From: Selaginella tamariscina
Lineage: Eukaryota; Streptophyta; Lycopodiopsida; Selaginellales; Selaginellaceae
Length of the DNA stretch: 64,000 bases
NCBI GenBank assembly: GCA_003024785.1
Contig: PUQB01000967.1
Span: 1-64,000 of the forward strand
Direction of reading: 5' to 3'
Part shown: positions 49,047 through 61,291 of the stretch, piece by piece
Layout of the letters: every line of letters begins with the position of its first letter
Numbering within the stretch: the stretch's first letter is position 1
Translations under genes and position numbers: made by a program
Notes under the pieces: model-generated
Seen by the model: the letters and a program-made list of their open reading frames with translations, nothing else
The model's database searches: none
What the model was told of the DNA's origin: nothing

Positions 49047-49214
49047 TCAGGCAGTGGGTCTTGATCAGCAGGCTTCAGATGGCAGAGGTTGCCGTTTCAG
49101 CTCCACCGTTACGTCGATCCACTCGAGTAACAAAGCTCACAGAGGCGGCACCAGTACCAGGAGCAGCGTGATCTTGCTGTTGCCAAGCGTGAGTCGAGAG
49201 CAGAGGCTAAGGCA
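49047..49214 (+). pseudogene. Copia integrase-RT linker with two frame changes
   Basis: LRRSTRVTKLTEAAPV is readable around 49,110-49,160 in another frame, and REQRDLAV-type sequence returns to the RT frame by about 49,160 (AVAKRESRAEAKAVRERA). RRSTRxxK is the usual copia linker signature before RT. Two compensating indels are therefore likely. Confidence 0.65.
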
Positions 49215-50927
49215 GTGAGAGAAAGAGCAGCATCGGCTCCTCAAGCTCCCTCAGGCTCTGGTGAGTCGTTTTACTTTGCTTCCAGCGAGGAGGCAGGTGC
49301 AGAACAGGAAGGGTCAACGTTCATGCTACTCTTCAGCCAAGGCAGAGATGCTTTGGTGCCTCAGACCTTGGAGGAAGCCTTAGCTGGTCCAGACGCATCC
49401 AAGTGGGAAGCAGCTCGTCAGGTGGAATACGATGCGTTGATGGCGAACCAGACGTGGGACTTAGTGAAGCTCCCACCAGGGCGGAAGGTAATCAAAACCA
49501 AGTTCCTCCTGCGAGTGAAGACGACTCCGGATGGCAGCACTCGACACAAAGTCCGATTTGTAGCTCGCGGATTTTCTCAGGTCGAAGGTGTGGATTTTTA
49601 CGAGACTTTTTCACCAGTGGTGAAGCTCACCTCTATCCGACTGCTGCTCAATTTAGCTGCTCAGGAGGATATGGAGGTGGAGCACATGGACGTAACCACA
49701 GCATTCCTCAACGGTGACCTTGATGAGGAGGTCTATATCGAGCAGCCGGCAGGCTTTGTCAAGCCAGGCCAGGAGCACCTTGTGTGTCGTCTTAAAAAGG
49801 CCCTTTACGGGTTGAAGCAGTCACCCCGAGCGTGGTTCTCAAAGATGAACTCGTTTCTGCTGTCACTTGGCTTCACCAGCATGTCAGCAGACACCAACGT
49901 GTACCAGAAGCGAGTGGGAGGCAAGCTCATCATCCTAGCCCTTTATGTGGATGATTGTCTGCTGCTCAGCAAGAGCAAGCGGCTGATTCAGCAGCTGAAG
50001 CAGGACCTGAGCTCCAAATTCAAGATGGTGGACCTTGGACCAGTCAAGTACTGCCTCGGCATTGAGATCTTCCGTGACAGGGGGAGGAGTGTGCTTCAGA
50101 TGTCACAAAAGAAGTACATTGACGAGCTGCTCGAGAAGTTCAAGCTTCAGGACGTCAGTGCGGCGTCAACACCAATGGAGGTGGGATTGCATCTTAGTCG
50201 GGAGATGTCTCCGGCCACAGAAGGTGACAAGCGAGCGATGGATCGGATTCCATACCGTCAGATGGTGGGCAGCCTGGTCTACCTGATGGTGTGTACTCGT
50301 CCGGACATTGCCTACTCAGTGGGAGTAGTGTCCCAGTTCTTGGCCAACCCCGGCTTCCAGCATTGGCAAGCCGTTAAGCGGATTTTCCGGTACCTGAAGA
50401 GCACCAGCGAGTTTGTGCTAAGCTATGAGCGCCAGACAAAGCACTCGTGGCTGCTGCTTCAGGGATACTCAGATGCAGATTGGGCTGGCGAAGTGGATCA
50501 GCGGCGATCAACTTCAGGTTATTTGTTTACTCTGGGCAGTGCAGCGGTTACATGGAACAGCCAGCGACAGCCAGTCGTAGCATTGTCAAGCACTGAGGCA
50601 GAGTATATCGGCATCACTCAAGCAGCCAAGGAGTGCATTTGGCTGAGAACTTTGCTGGACGGGCTCAGCTATAAGCAGGAGGAAGCGACGGAGCTCTTCT
50701 GTGATAATCAAGGAGCCATAGCATTGGCGAAAAATCCGAAGTTCCATCGCAGGACCAAGCACATTCAGGTTCAGTTCCATTTTATACGTGAACAGGTTGC
50801 TCTGTAGACTGTGGAGCTGGTCTACTGCACTACCAAGGAGATGGTGGCGGACATCTTCACCAAAGCTCTTGCTCCAGCTCTGTTCCAGCAGCATGCACAG
50901 GCACTTGGAGTGCAGCCAAAGAACTGA
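49215..50927 (+). pseudogene. Copia reverse transcriptase and RNase H, with one internal stop
   Basis: This copies element RNA to DNA and degrades the RNA. The open frame gives PQTLEEALAGPDASKWEAA, NQTWDLVKLPPGRKVI, HKVRFVARGFSQVEGVD, MDVTTAFLNGDLDEEVY, KKALYGLKQSPRAWF and the catalytic ALYVDDCLLL (YVDD intact), then MVDLGPVKYCLGIEI, YSVGVVSQFLANPG, RNase H (GYSDADWAGEVDQRRSTSGY, ALSSTEAEYI, LFCDNQGAIALAKNP) and HRRTKHIQVQFHFIREQV. A TAG at 50,805-50,807 stops the frame; the typical C-terminus (TKEMVADIFTKAL...) continues in the same frame to TGA at 50,927. HIQVQFHF differs from the usual HIDVRYHF. Confidence 0.93.
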
Positions 50928-50945
50928 CGCAACGTCGACGTTCAG

Positions 50946-50957
50946 CTTGAGTGGGAG
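50946..50957 (+). other. Polypurine tract of the copia element
   Basis: CTTGAGTGGGAG directly precedes the 3' LTR, the position and sequence type (GAGTGGGAG) of copia plus-strand primers. Confidence 0.8.
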
Positions 50958-51077
50958 TGTTAATATTCAGGGGAATATGCCGACAAGCTGAAGAGTCAAC
51001 GGTCGTGACAGTTAGACTGAGATAGATTATAACAGCGTGTTATTAATTAAAAACCCTAGTTGAGTCGATTCGTTTCA
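50958..51077 (+). repeat. 3' LTR of the copia element (120 bp)
   Basis: Starts TGTTAATATTCAGGGG and ends GATTCGTTTCA. Compared with the 5' LTR it has C for T in AATATGCCGAC, one extra T in GTGTTATTAATT and one fewer A in the A run. Confidence 0.95.
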
Positions 51078-52100
51078 GTGTATAATCGGACATACACACC
51101 AATCATTGGAACATAATTTTACGTCCTAATAACTTAAGTGTTATAATGCCAATATAAAAACTCTAGCATATAATTATAATATATAAACGTTAACTCTATT
51201 TATAAAACAATAGATAGGAACTTAACCAGTTCCTTATCGTCAGTCATTATTTCCTGAGTAATCGGAATTAATTTTGCAAGTGGCTTTTTTCTTTCTAACT
51301 GTTGCTATAAATTAAAACTTAATTAATTGTTCAGATGGATTACTTTAAGAAATATATTATTAAGTTTTCTATGTTATAAATTTAGTTAAAGGTATAAAGA
51401 CCAACATATTAAATTTAACCTTATTAAAATATTATTTATAACAGATTTGTTTTGTTAAATTCACTTTATAGAAGTATTATTTATATAGCTAATAAATTAG
51501 TTATGTGCTAATTCAATTTAATAAATTTGTTAATTCCATATTCATTCTGTGTCTTCACCCCCAGTTCATCGTTTAAATCAAAACGTAATTTAATTTGAAT
51601 TTGGTTACAAGATCTGTGTGTGTGCTAAAAGCGTTACAATATTCTTAAATATATAATTAAATCTGATTAATTCACTTGAACTTGCCATGAATCACCAGTA
51701 ACTAAGTTCATCTGCTTCAAGGTAATCCAAACCAAGATTTGTATGTGTACACGTGTGTTTTCTATATGTGCATGTGCATATATATAGTTTATGTATAAAA
51801 ACTTTTAATAGTAAAGTTTTGAGATATTATATTTGAGAATATAATACTTTTTGATATATCATATTTTCTAATTTAATTTAAGCACATATCAATGTGTATA
51901 TACATGGAATATATTAATATTAAATATAACCGAGGAATATAATATATTATAAAAAATGACATTAAATTATTTATGAACTAAATTTTGACAATTGTAAGTT
52001 ACATGTTACCAAATATAACACTCGAAAATTAATATACCAGAATTTTCACCAAAGTAGGAATGTTAGTACGTGCATTTGCGTCGTATCTCTCTCTCTCTCT
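51078..52100 (+). repeat. Macro-repeat Y2, continuation after copia
   Basis: Resumes Y2 exactly at the second GTGTA and is collinear with Y1 23,580-24,420 (ACATAATTTTACGTCCTAAT, GTATGTGTACACGTGTGTTTTC, GACAATTGTAAGTTACATGTTA). Collinearity ends at a (TC)n(AC)n tract near 52,090. Confidence 0.75.
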
Positions 52101-53171
52101 CACACACACACACCACACACACTATGTCAGTTATTCTTATGTATATTAATATAGACTTAATATTTTCACATATGCATGTTAAAATTTCATCTATACATAT
52201 AGAATACACATACATACTTTAAACTTAGTAGTTAATAACATAGAAATTCATATTTATACTTATCGAACACACATTTATTTATTCTAATGAGTTAGTGATA
52301 CGTGTAATAGTGAATTTGTTATATAGATATTGAGAGAGATGAGAGAGCTGTACACATACAATATATGTAAGAAAGTAACTACTCGAACTTAATATGAATA
52401 TGTGAAATCTACAGACACACAGCGTTTAGCCTAGAGGATTAAACATAGTTAAACAGGTCATTATTTCCTCTGCTAATCAGAAATAATGATTTTGCAAGTG
52501 TTTTTCCACATCAACTGTCTAAAATGTAAATAATCGTATTTCAAAATGAATCGTTTCGAAAGTCATTAATAAGGTTTATTTCCATTGCTAAAGTTTTAAC
52601 ATGTTCATAGTGGTTTATAAATAAAATAGCACGTGGGGAGAAGACAGAGTTAATATTGAAGACCTAAACTCAGAAGCAGCACTGAGTTTATAAATTAGCC
52701 TTATGAAAGCTAATTATTTAAATTAAAGATAGTTATAAATTTATAATTAGTTGAATAGGCTAATTAAGCAAAATAGATTCACTACTATATGAAAGCTAAT
52801 TATTTAAGTTAAAGATAGTTATAAACTTATAATTAGTTGAATAGGCTAATTAAGCAAAATAGATTCACTACTATCTGATTCATTTTTGTGTCTGTACCAC
52901 TCAAAAGCATGGAGTGTTGCCGCAAAGTTATTGTTGTTTAAAGACTTAAATTTTATCATATGCATATGCATAGACGAGCTGTAGTTAGAAAGCGTAAACC
53001 TGAGTTCACGTTTCACGTTGTTACCACGATCGTTGATTCCGTTGTACATCCACCGTCCGATTCCAGCAAGTTTGGCATACATGCTCTTAATAAAAGTTCA
53101 TATAAATAGATTATAAGAATATATTAATTCACATATTAATGAAAATCTGATCATGTTCTATCTATCTATCT

Positions 53172-53238
<67 letters not shown>

Positions 53239-53265
53239 GTATGTGTGTGTGTGTGTGTATATATA
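52100..53265. repeat. Inverted and direct macro-repeat modules
   Basis: 52,120-52,270 is the reverse complement of the 21,790-21,860 type module. 52,430-52,600 is a direct copy of the AATGATTTTGCAAGTG...GAATCGTTTCGAAAG module. 52,990-53,090 shares TACATCCACCGTC and AGTTCATATAAATAGATTA with 7,830-7,880 and 57,830-57,890. No gene; (TC)n and (TA)n tracts lie at 53,176-53,226. Confidence 0.55.
52703..52876. repeat. 86-bp tandem duplication
   Basis: Two copies (from 52,703 and from 52,789) of ATGAAAGCTAATTATTTAA...ATTCACTACTAT differ at about two positions, so it is recent relative to the surrounding repeats. Confidence 0.9.
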
Positions 53266-55063
53266 TACTTAACTTTAACACTCTATGCAACACAAATTTA
53301 TATAATATATGCGTATCCACCGTATACATATATATATATATATAGTGAAGTGAATAGAAATAATGATCTTGCAAGTAGCTAGCTCATTTCTTTTTGCAAT
53401 TAAAACTTATTTACTTTATTTATTTAAAGTAAGATATTATTTAACTTATGTTTAAAATTTAAATAGAAACATGAGAGGGAGGCGGCGGTGGCCAAGAAAC
53501 ACTTTGTTTTAAATTTAAATTTATTCAAAACATTAATTATAACAAATTTATTATATTTTTTAAATTAAATTATGTAGAATTAGCCTTAATATGTTAATTA
53601 AACATAATAAATTTAATATAAACTGTGTTATCTATAGATGTATATATACATGATATACATTTGCATACACTCAAGCGCGTGCAGGGCCTATATTATACTA
53701 GTTTACATTTCTCTATACATAATATTCATCATATTTATGAGCGAAATATAAACATTTGGTAAATTCCTGATGGTTTTTGCTTTACATTTCTCAAGAGATT
53801 TCACACACACACACACACACACACATTTTTACGTATAGAGGTGAGAAAAATGGAACATAAGTATATTATAGGATATGAAAGTTTAACAAAGGTATGCATT
53901 GTGAAACTGTTATATTAAAACCATGGCCACACTGTTTATATAACACCGAGCTATATTCATAATATGAATAGTTAGAGCTTTTATAGTTTTGAATTGTCAC
54001 CTCTTTCATTTTCATTTACTAAATGCATTTTCAAATTGATGAATCAATATATGTCAACATTAAATATACCTGAAGAAAATTATATATTACCAAAATTACA
54101 TTAAATTATTTATAAAGTTTGACATTTATAAATCATGCATTGCCTCTTTAAATAGTGAATAGGACACTGCAGACGCTGAAAAAGTCTGAACTGAATACAT
54201 ACGAATAATACCGGCATACAAACACACAAACACAATATGTGGATAAATAAATAAATAAATACAAAAAAATTATATATATATATTTATTATTTATTCTCAC
54301 AAGATAATATCATATACATAAGCCGTCATTTTCCGCAGTGTCATATATAAGTATGCATATTTTTTTTTTATAAATATACGCTTGTATATATTGTTTATAT
54401 CTTGGATTTATACTCTCTCCTCTCTCTCACACACACACTCGTATAAACTTATCAAAACGCCACATATATATGCACATTTAAGGTTAAGGAATTAAACCAG
54501 ATAAATTAAAACACATGAATGGTGCTTATACATATGTGTAATTATATGTTAATAGATGAATAACTTATATTTATTATTGTGTTACATAGCTCTACAAACT
54601 TATTAATATAACTTTCGCTTATACAAACATCATATTTAAAATTATGAAAAACTGATAATAAAACCCATAAAATGTTCAAGGACATCAACCAAACTTTCCT
54701 TTTTCTCACTCAAACATACTTTATTTAATTTTTAAAATGAATCACTCTAAACAAAAATATCATTACTGAATTTATAAAAAAATGTAAAGGATTAGTTGGA
54801 ACTAACAATTTGCCATAATTTTCTAAAATTTAAAGCTAATGAATTAGTTAAATGCGTTAATTAAACTTGATAAATTTATGTACAAACTGTGTAGATTCAT
54901 TTGTGCCTAAATAAATTTGGTTACAAAATAAACATTGCGTGTGTGCCGTGTGGTTATGATATACATATCGTTTTATTATCATTAACAATCACACACAAAA
55001 TATATATCTGTTTATTGTATATAATATTTATATTTTATATCATATGAAGATTTAACAAGTAAA

Positions 55064-55123
<60 letters not shown>

Positions 55124-55868
55124 TATTTATTTATTACAGGATTATTATACTAGTTAACAGTTCTTATAGGTGGACACATAAATGAGTATAGTCTTGACCT
55201 TTGTGTAAGTACTCATATAATATCATGTGTATTAATATATGTTAGTCAAGGTTGTTGTAATCAAAACATACACACACTGTTTGTGTTATCATGTAATAAA
55301 AATAATTGATATAATTTATCAAGAATAAGAATTTTATTACGTGATAAAAAAAAGTATTCAAATAGTTTGTGTTTTGAACCTAGAATAATAATGTAACATA
55401 ACATTAAATTTATGTACAACGTTTCATGTAAGACTTAATAATTAATAGAATATATATATATATATACACATTTATGATGCATATAGTGAATTGGTATATT
55501 ATTATAATACATTAATAAAATGATCCCTTAAATGATGTTTGAAGAAAAAATTTGTGCGATGATTATAATGACATAGAAAAGTGCAATTTAAATAAAAATG
55601 AGAATATTTATAAATTAGTTCCAGCGTTAATTAAACTGTGTGTGTGTGGTGTGTGTACATACATATACACTGCATGTTACTTGATTTACTTTGTGTCTGG
55701 ACTGTTCAAAAGCCTCCATTTAATGCTGAAAAAAGTTATAACTTTCTTAAAATATAAATAAACATTTATAATTTGATAGTTGATGCCTTTGAAGTTTGGT
55801 ACAGTCAGGGTAGGCAACCAAAATTCTCAGCTGTATTCAAAAATAGGACTTCATTTATACATATATAC

Positions 55869-55925
<57 letters not shown>

Positions 55926-57960
55926 ATATCTACCCAAGATTAAACCACACCACAATTTATTCAAGGGCATATAGCCATTCCTAAATATGCATACGCATAC
56001 ACACTCGATTTATGTGTGTATAGAGAGATTAGATACGACTGTGAATCATAAACACGTTTATTGGTTTTGTTTTAACGACATATCAAACATGGATATATTC
56101 GAACAAGTTTTACATTCACATATTCATATTCTTGGATAAAGTTTCACATCATGTTTACCAAAACAGTATTGCAAACTTATTGAGTTTCACACCAGTTTTT
56201 ACATATGCAATTATTTTTTGCATTTTCTTTTTCTTTGTCATGGACAACCCACCGAGGCCCCACAGATTCTTTGTGTGTGTGTACGTGTGTGAATATATAT
56301 ATATATATCTATCTATCTATCTATCTATCTATGTGTGTGTGTGATATTTATATTCAGTACTCAGGAGGCATTATATGTATTTTGTGTGTTTATATGTTGG
56401 TATTTAGTCATATATTTCTGTACTAGAAATGCTTCCTATTATATTTCCTTTAATAATTTCATAATCAATACATTACGCAAACATCATTTATAAATGTCAA
56501 ACTTTATAACTTATTTAATAAATATATTTACATTAGTACTTGTTGAAATGAAATTTGAAAGTACGATATTTTGTTAATAGCGGTAGCCTCAAGTTTATCA
56601 AATCAATCAAAGCTACAACAACAACAAGTCTGATGGTAGATAATTAAAAGATTTACTTCAGAAACGAACTATATGCATTCACGTATGTATACAAAGATTA
56701 TTAAACTATTACATATATTTTATACATTTTTAATCACCATTTTCTGAAGTGTCGTATATTACGATATATTAACACATGCCATAGATGAGAATGTATATGT
56801 GGGTTTGGTGTATGCGGTCTATATGCAAGCGTATATATAGAAGGCAATGTGTATGTATATATGTATTCAATATGCTGTCTACACAATATATTATATATGG
56901 ATATGGCTATATAGTTTATATGGTGCAGGTGTATGTCTCTCTCTATCATCTTTCTCTATCTATCTATAATAAATTCACTACATATATCATTAACTCATTA
57001 TATAAAATAAATACAATGTGTGTTCGATAAATATAAATGTGAGTATTAACTACTAAGTTTAAAGTACGTGTGTATTCTATATGTATGTATAGATGAATTT
57101 TTTAGCATGCATAATAATAAAATTCTATGTAAATTTAATTTCAACACCTCATGCAGCTGCAAAGAACACATCGTTATATACATAAACAGCTATCTACCAC
57201 ACACGCATGCACACATATACACAGTAGTTTTATTAGTATATACGTACCTATAACAAGCTATATGCACATGGTGAATATGCATATATACATATGCGTATGC
57301 GTGCCTAAAGGTTTAGATATGAATGTAAGTTTAGATTAATATATATATTAAACTAGGAACTTAAACATAAACACTATATATATAAGATTTATGAGAGGAA
57401 TATAGGTATAATAGGTGTGCAATGTGAAATGTACAGACACACATCCTTGAGAATTAAACATAGTTAAACAGGTCGTAATCAGAAATAATGATTTTGCAAG
57501 TGTTTTTCCACACCAACTGTGTAAAATATAAATAATCGTATTTCAAAATGAATCGTTTAGAAAGTTATTACTAAGCTTTTTTCACTTCTATAGTTTTAAT
57601 GAAGAAAAAGTGAAACTGTATCGTTTGATGGTGACGGATTGGTTTAATTTTATAAATTAGCTTTTTAAAATGTTAATTATAACATTTTATAGCTAATTAA
57701 CAATAGTTATAACACTCATAATTAGTTAAATGTGCTAATTAAATAAATTAAATTGATTCATTTCGTGTCCCAAAGTTACATATTTAAATTTGATATATCA
57801 TCACGCTGTTACCATGACCGTTGATTTCCGTTATACATCCATCATCGATTCGAGCAAGTTCGGAATACCTAGTAAAAGTTCATATAAATAGATTATAAAA
57901 ATATTAATTCACATAGTGTGTCTTATAAATGTATACTTACAAATATCTATATGCTTATAA
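53265..57960 (+). repeat. AT-rich macro-repeat copy X2
   Basis: Direct duplicate of X1 (2,870-7,950), collinear over about 4.7 kb with small indels. The X1 inverted repeat at 3,994-4,217 and its surroundings are absent here: sequence passes from the 3,760-like part to the 4,320-like part within about 500 bases. (TA)n at 55,067-55,119 and (TG)n(AG)n at 55,869-55,921 lie at the same positions as in X1. ORFs are short and unsupported. Confidence 0.75.
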
Positions 57961-59148
57961 AATATGAAATTTATTAATTATATTCTCAAATAACAGTGAA
58001 AACTAATATCCCAAAACTTAAAAAACTGATACTGATAATGAAATGTTTTATTCATAAACTAAATATATGCACGCACACATATAGAAACACACGTGTACAC
58101 ATACAAATCCTGGTTTGGATTACCTTGAATAAGGTTCAAAACTTTTCAACTTAGCGGTCGTGGTAAGTAAATAAATTAATTAAGTGAATTAATCAGATTT
58201 ATTTATATATTAAGAATATTTTAACGCTTTTAGAATTTAACAGCACACACACGTGTGCCTTGTAATCAAATTCGAATTATAATAAGTTTCTCTTTAATGA
58301 CAACTCAGGAATACACAAATTTTTTAAATTGAATTAGCACATAATTAATTCATTAGCATTATAAATAATACTTCCATAAAGTGAATTTAATTAAAAAAAA
58401 CTTCCATAAATTGAAATAATGACCTGTTTGGTTCGTTTTGAACACAGTATAAGCAATCCTTGATTAAACACACACGTATAGAGACTGACGTGGCTTAGAT
58501 ACGATACTGAGTAGGCATTACACACACTCCATTGTCTTGTTTTGTATTTTCACGCGTTCTCATTAGATATATTTGAACAAGTTTCGTAACATACAAGACA
58601 TTTACCTTAATTTTCAAGGGTTTCTTATTTACATGTTAAAATGTTTTCAACAGGCGTGCCGTTTACCTACGCATTTACATATAATAATGTTAATTCAGAA
58701 ATGCATTAACATTTAAAAAAACTTTTTGATGTTTTTTTTTATTTTCTAGATAAGTTTTCTCCAATGTCATAACAGCAAGGCATAATTAATGTCTTTTAAA
58801 AGGTATTGGAATAAAGATTTATGACACTCTTGAATGAAGTTTTGCATAGTATTTATTAAACAGTATGTATGCAATTAATATTTGCATATTTTCTAAATGA
58901 AACGTATATAAGGATTTATATTTACTTTTGAGGAAAATTTCCTATGATAATTTTGAAGTGATATATTCACCGTTTTAAGACACAACACATAATTTATTAC
59001 TTTATTTATACCTTTTTTTTTTCCAGTTATACTTAATATTAAAATATTAATGTATTTATGTATATATACGTGTGTGTGTGTGTTTAAATTCAATTATCCT
59101 GGTGCCAGTAATGGTTTGCTCATATATTATCAAATAATGAAAATAATA
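57961..59148. repeat. AT-rich modules, partly inverted
   Basis: Near 58,100-58,240 the text is the reverse complement of the 51,720-51,660 type module (CAAATCCTGGTTTGGATTACCTTG against CAAGGTAATCCAAACCAAG). The rest is AT-rich with a (GT)n near 59,070. No gene is supported; ORF 58,893-59,093 is AT-driven. Confidence 0.5.
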
Positions 59149-59300
59149 AAAAACTTTACTGATGAAAAATAATATTTCAAACTATAAAAACTTTACCGAT
59201 GAAAAATAATATTTTAAACTATACAAACTTTATTGATGAAAAATAATATTTCAAACTATACTGATAAAAAATAATATTTCAAATTATAAAAACTTAACTG
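59149..59300. repeat. Minisatellite of about 37-bp units
   Basis: Four to five degenerate copies of a unit with ACTTTACTGATGAAAAATAA and TATTTCAAACTAT; the later copies are shortened. 59,301-60,148 downstream is AT-rich with no gene seen. Confidence 0.85.
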
Positions 59301-60148
59301 ATAATATTAATTGAAAACTTTGATTCGCAAACGACGTATGCACATGCAAATACACATGTTGTTTTTCTGATGTTTTAGTTTTGAATATAACTGAACTGCC
59401 TTGAACCAGATTAAATAAATTAAATTAAAACTTTAAATAAATTAATTTAATCAACCTATATCACATATATACACAACCTGTTTAAACAAAAATTTGAGGT
59501 AATACACAGTTTAAGTATAAAATTATTAATTATCACATTTAATTAAGAGTGAGTAGGATGTAACGAAAATACCCTTCTAAATCTAAGAAGATATTATGAA
59601 TTTTTAATAATGCCTTTTAATTAACTAATGAGCTTATTACTTTTAGGACACTAATGAATAATAGCTTTCACAATATGTTGATTAATTTATGCAAGTGTTT
59701 TGAAATAATATTTTAATATATAGTAAAACTCTCTAGAAGATACGGTACATTTCAAACAAGTGTTAGAATTTTAGTACATAATCATAAATTATATTGAAAA
59801 AACTATTATCTATTAAATAAATGCTAGGAAATGCATTTGATACATATTACTACAATTATCGATAATCATATTATTTATAATAATTATAAATCATTGTAGT
59901 ATCATAATATAAAGATTTAAATGCTCCTTATGCATAATGGTAATTATTTTTAAATGAATTTTATTATATAGTAATGTGGTGGTAGATGTATTATTACATA
60001 TTAAATGCTTAAATATTATATCTTAAGTTGCATAATTTTTTGGTGTAGTGCATTTTGGTTGCTTAAATTAAAGATCTACTTTGTGTGTATATAATAACAT
60101 ATCATCTATGTAAATGAGATTAATATATTTCTTTAAAACATAAAACAC

Positions 60149-60388
60149 TTGAATATATTTTTCAAGATTGTAAAAATAACATTTTTAAATCTCACGATCA
60201 CAAAGCCACATATGCTAATTAAATTCATTCAACTTTATCATTTTCACATAGGTGATAAACTTTATGTTCGAATGAAATTTCTTTTTATTTATATATTGAA
60301 TCATACCATGAAGCTAAATATAATAAAGTGGCTCCTAAGTATGCTTGAGATTATTGAAAAAATTAATAATATTACATATAAATTATAA
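60149..60388 (+). pseudogene. Ty3/gypsy integrase C-terminal remnant
   Basis: The frame contains YHFHIGDKLYV and LEIIEKINNITYKL, about 40 residues apart. Plant gypsy integrases end with F.VGDKVWL and GPF.VIEKI...AYKL at this spacing, so this is probably the GPF/Y module. The Gly-Pro-Phe itself is gone (LLSMLEII) and codon use has drifted to AT. It resembles the relic at 15,985-16,260. Moderate certainty, since AT-drift produces K/N/I-rich text anyway. Confidence 0.45.
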
Positions 60389-60834
60389 TTATCCAGTGTG
60401 TGCATGTATATATTGTATTTTAAATTAATCAATTCAAAAATGTTTTAATTCAAGTGAATATTAAATTGATATTCTTAAGGATGCATCGTTAATAGATTGG
60501 CTACAAGAGCAGGCCGATGATGCTCTTTTAAAACGTTAACGTGACAATAAATGAATCTATGTGTGTACACATTAAATATTTAAATAAGATTCTTTGATGT
60601 TTGAAAATAGAAATCTTAATCTTTGTAAAGGGAAGAAATGTAAAAAAACAGACTCACAAATTATTAGGTGGAGTATTTTGAGATAAAAACATGTGTACAT
60701 GTTGGATATACGTCTAAATAGAAGTTTTATACATAAAAATATAAGTTACGTGCTAATGTGTTAAACATCCAATATTGATAGGAGAACACTATGTAAGGAG
60801 GTTTGAGTTAATCATTTTTCTCCGGGTAACACGA

Positions 60835-61032
60835 CCGACCAGGTCTGTGGTCAATAGGTCTGCTCCTTCAAATCACAGACCGGTCAATATCTCGAGCGAA
60901 TCCAGTCTCAGAAGCAGAATGTGTCGAGGGCAAACTTAATACTTGGGTTGGCGAGAATCTAGGAATCGAAACTTGTTAGGCATCAACTTTTTCAGATTTT
61001 ATTTATTATTAATAAAGATTTTATTGGGGTAA
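60835..61032 (-). repeat. Inverted copy of the hairpin plus SINE module (S3)
   Basis: Reverse complement of 13,720-13,950: the stem GGTCTGTGGT (60,842-60,851) with ATCACAGACC (60,872-60,881), the box-B-like GTTTCGATTCC (minus strand, 60,962-60,972) and the TTATTAATAAAGATTTTA word. Homology stops sharply at GGTAA (61,028-61,032), where the gypsy LTR starts, so the LTR inserted into this module. Confidence 0.7.
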
Positions 61033-61289
61033 TGTTTACGACCCGTATAATGAATCAAGGAATATTCCCTAGAAAGGTATAAGTTAAAATATTCCTAAAG
61101 AGCTATACTTAGATCTAAGATAATTAAGGGCACACTAAGCCTTTTTGGAAGAGCAGCGTGTGGAGACTAGAGACAGCTCGGGGAGGTTGGGTGGTTTTGT
61201 GAGGGTCTCTAGTTTTTTGTAGTGGTGCCTAACAATTAGGTTGGGTGGTTTTGTGAGGGTCTCTAGTTTATATGTAGTGGTGCCTAACA
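61033..61289 (+). mobile_element. 5' LTR (about 257 bp) of the right-edge gypsy element
   Basis: Starts TGTTTACGACCCG exactly where the S3 module breaks off and ends GTGCCTAACA, followed by ATTGGTATCGGAGC. A 54-bp tandem duplication (61,185-61,238 and from 61,239) includes the LTR terminus and the first bases after it, so CCTAACAATT occurs twice; the functional end could originally have been at 61,235. The target duplication should be GGTAA, with its partner outside the window. Confidence 0.75.
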
Positions 61290-61291
61290 AT

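Larger units (their letters stand above)
46227..51077 (+). mobile_element. Complete Ty1/copia retrotransposon, 4,851 bp, with 120-bp LTRs
   Basis: Two direct LTRs (46,227-46,346 and 50,958-51,077) enclose, in copia order, Gag, zinc knuckle, protease, integrase, reverse transcriptase and RNase H. An exact 5-bp duplication, GTGTA, flanks it (46,222-46,226 and 51,078-51,082). The paralogous locus in Y1 (about 23,560-23,600) reads GATGTGTGTGTTTAATCGG without an insertion, so the ends are certain. The element is much more GC-rich than its surroundings. The LTRs differ by one substitution and two single-base indels, so insertion was recent, yet the coding region has several frameshifts and a stop. 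Confidence 0.95.
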
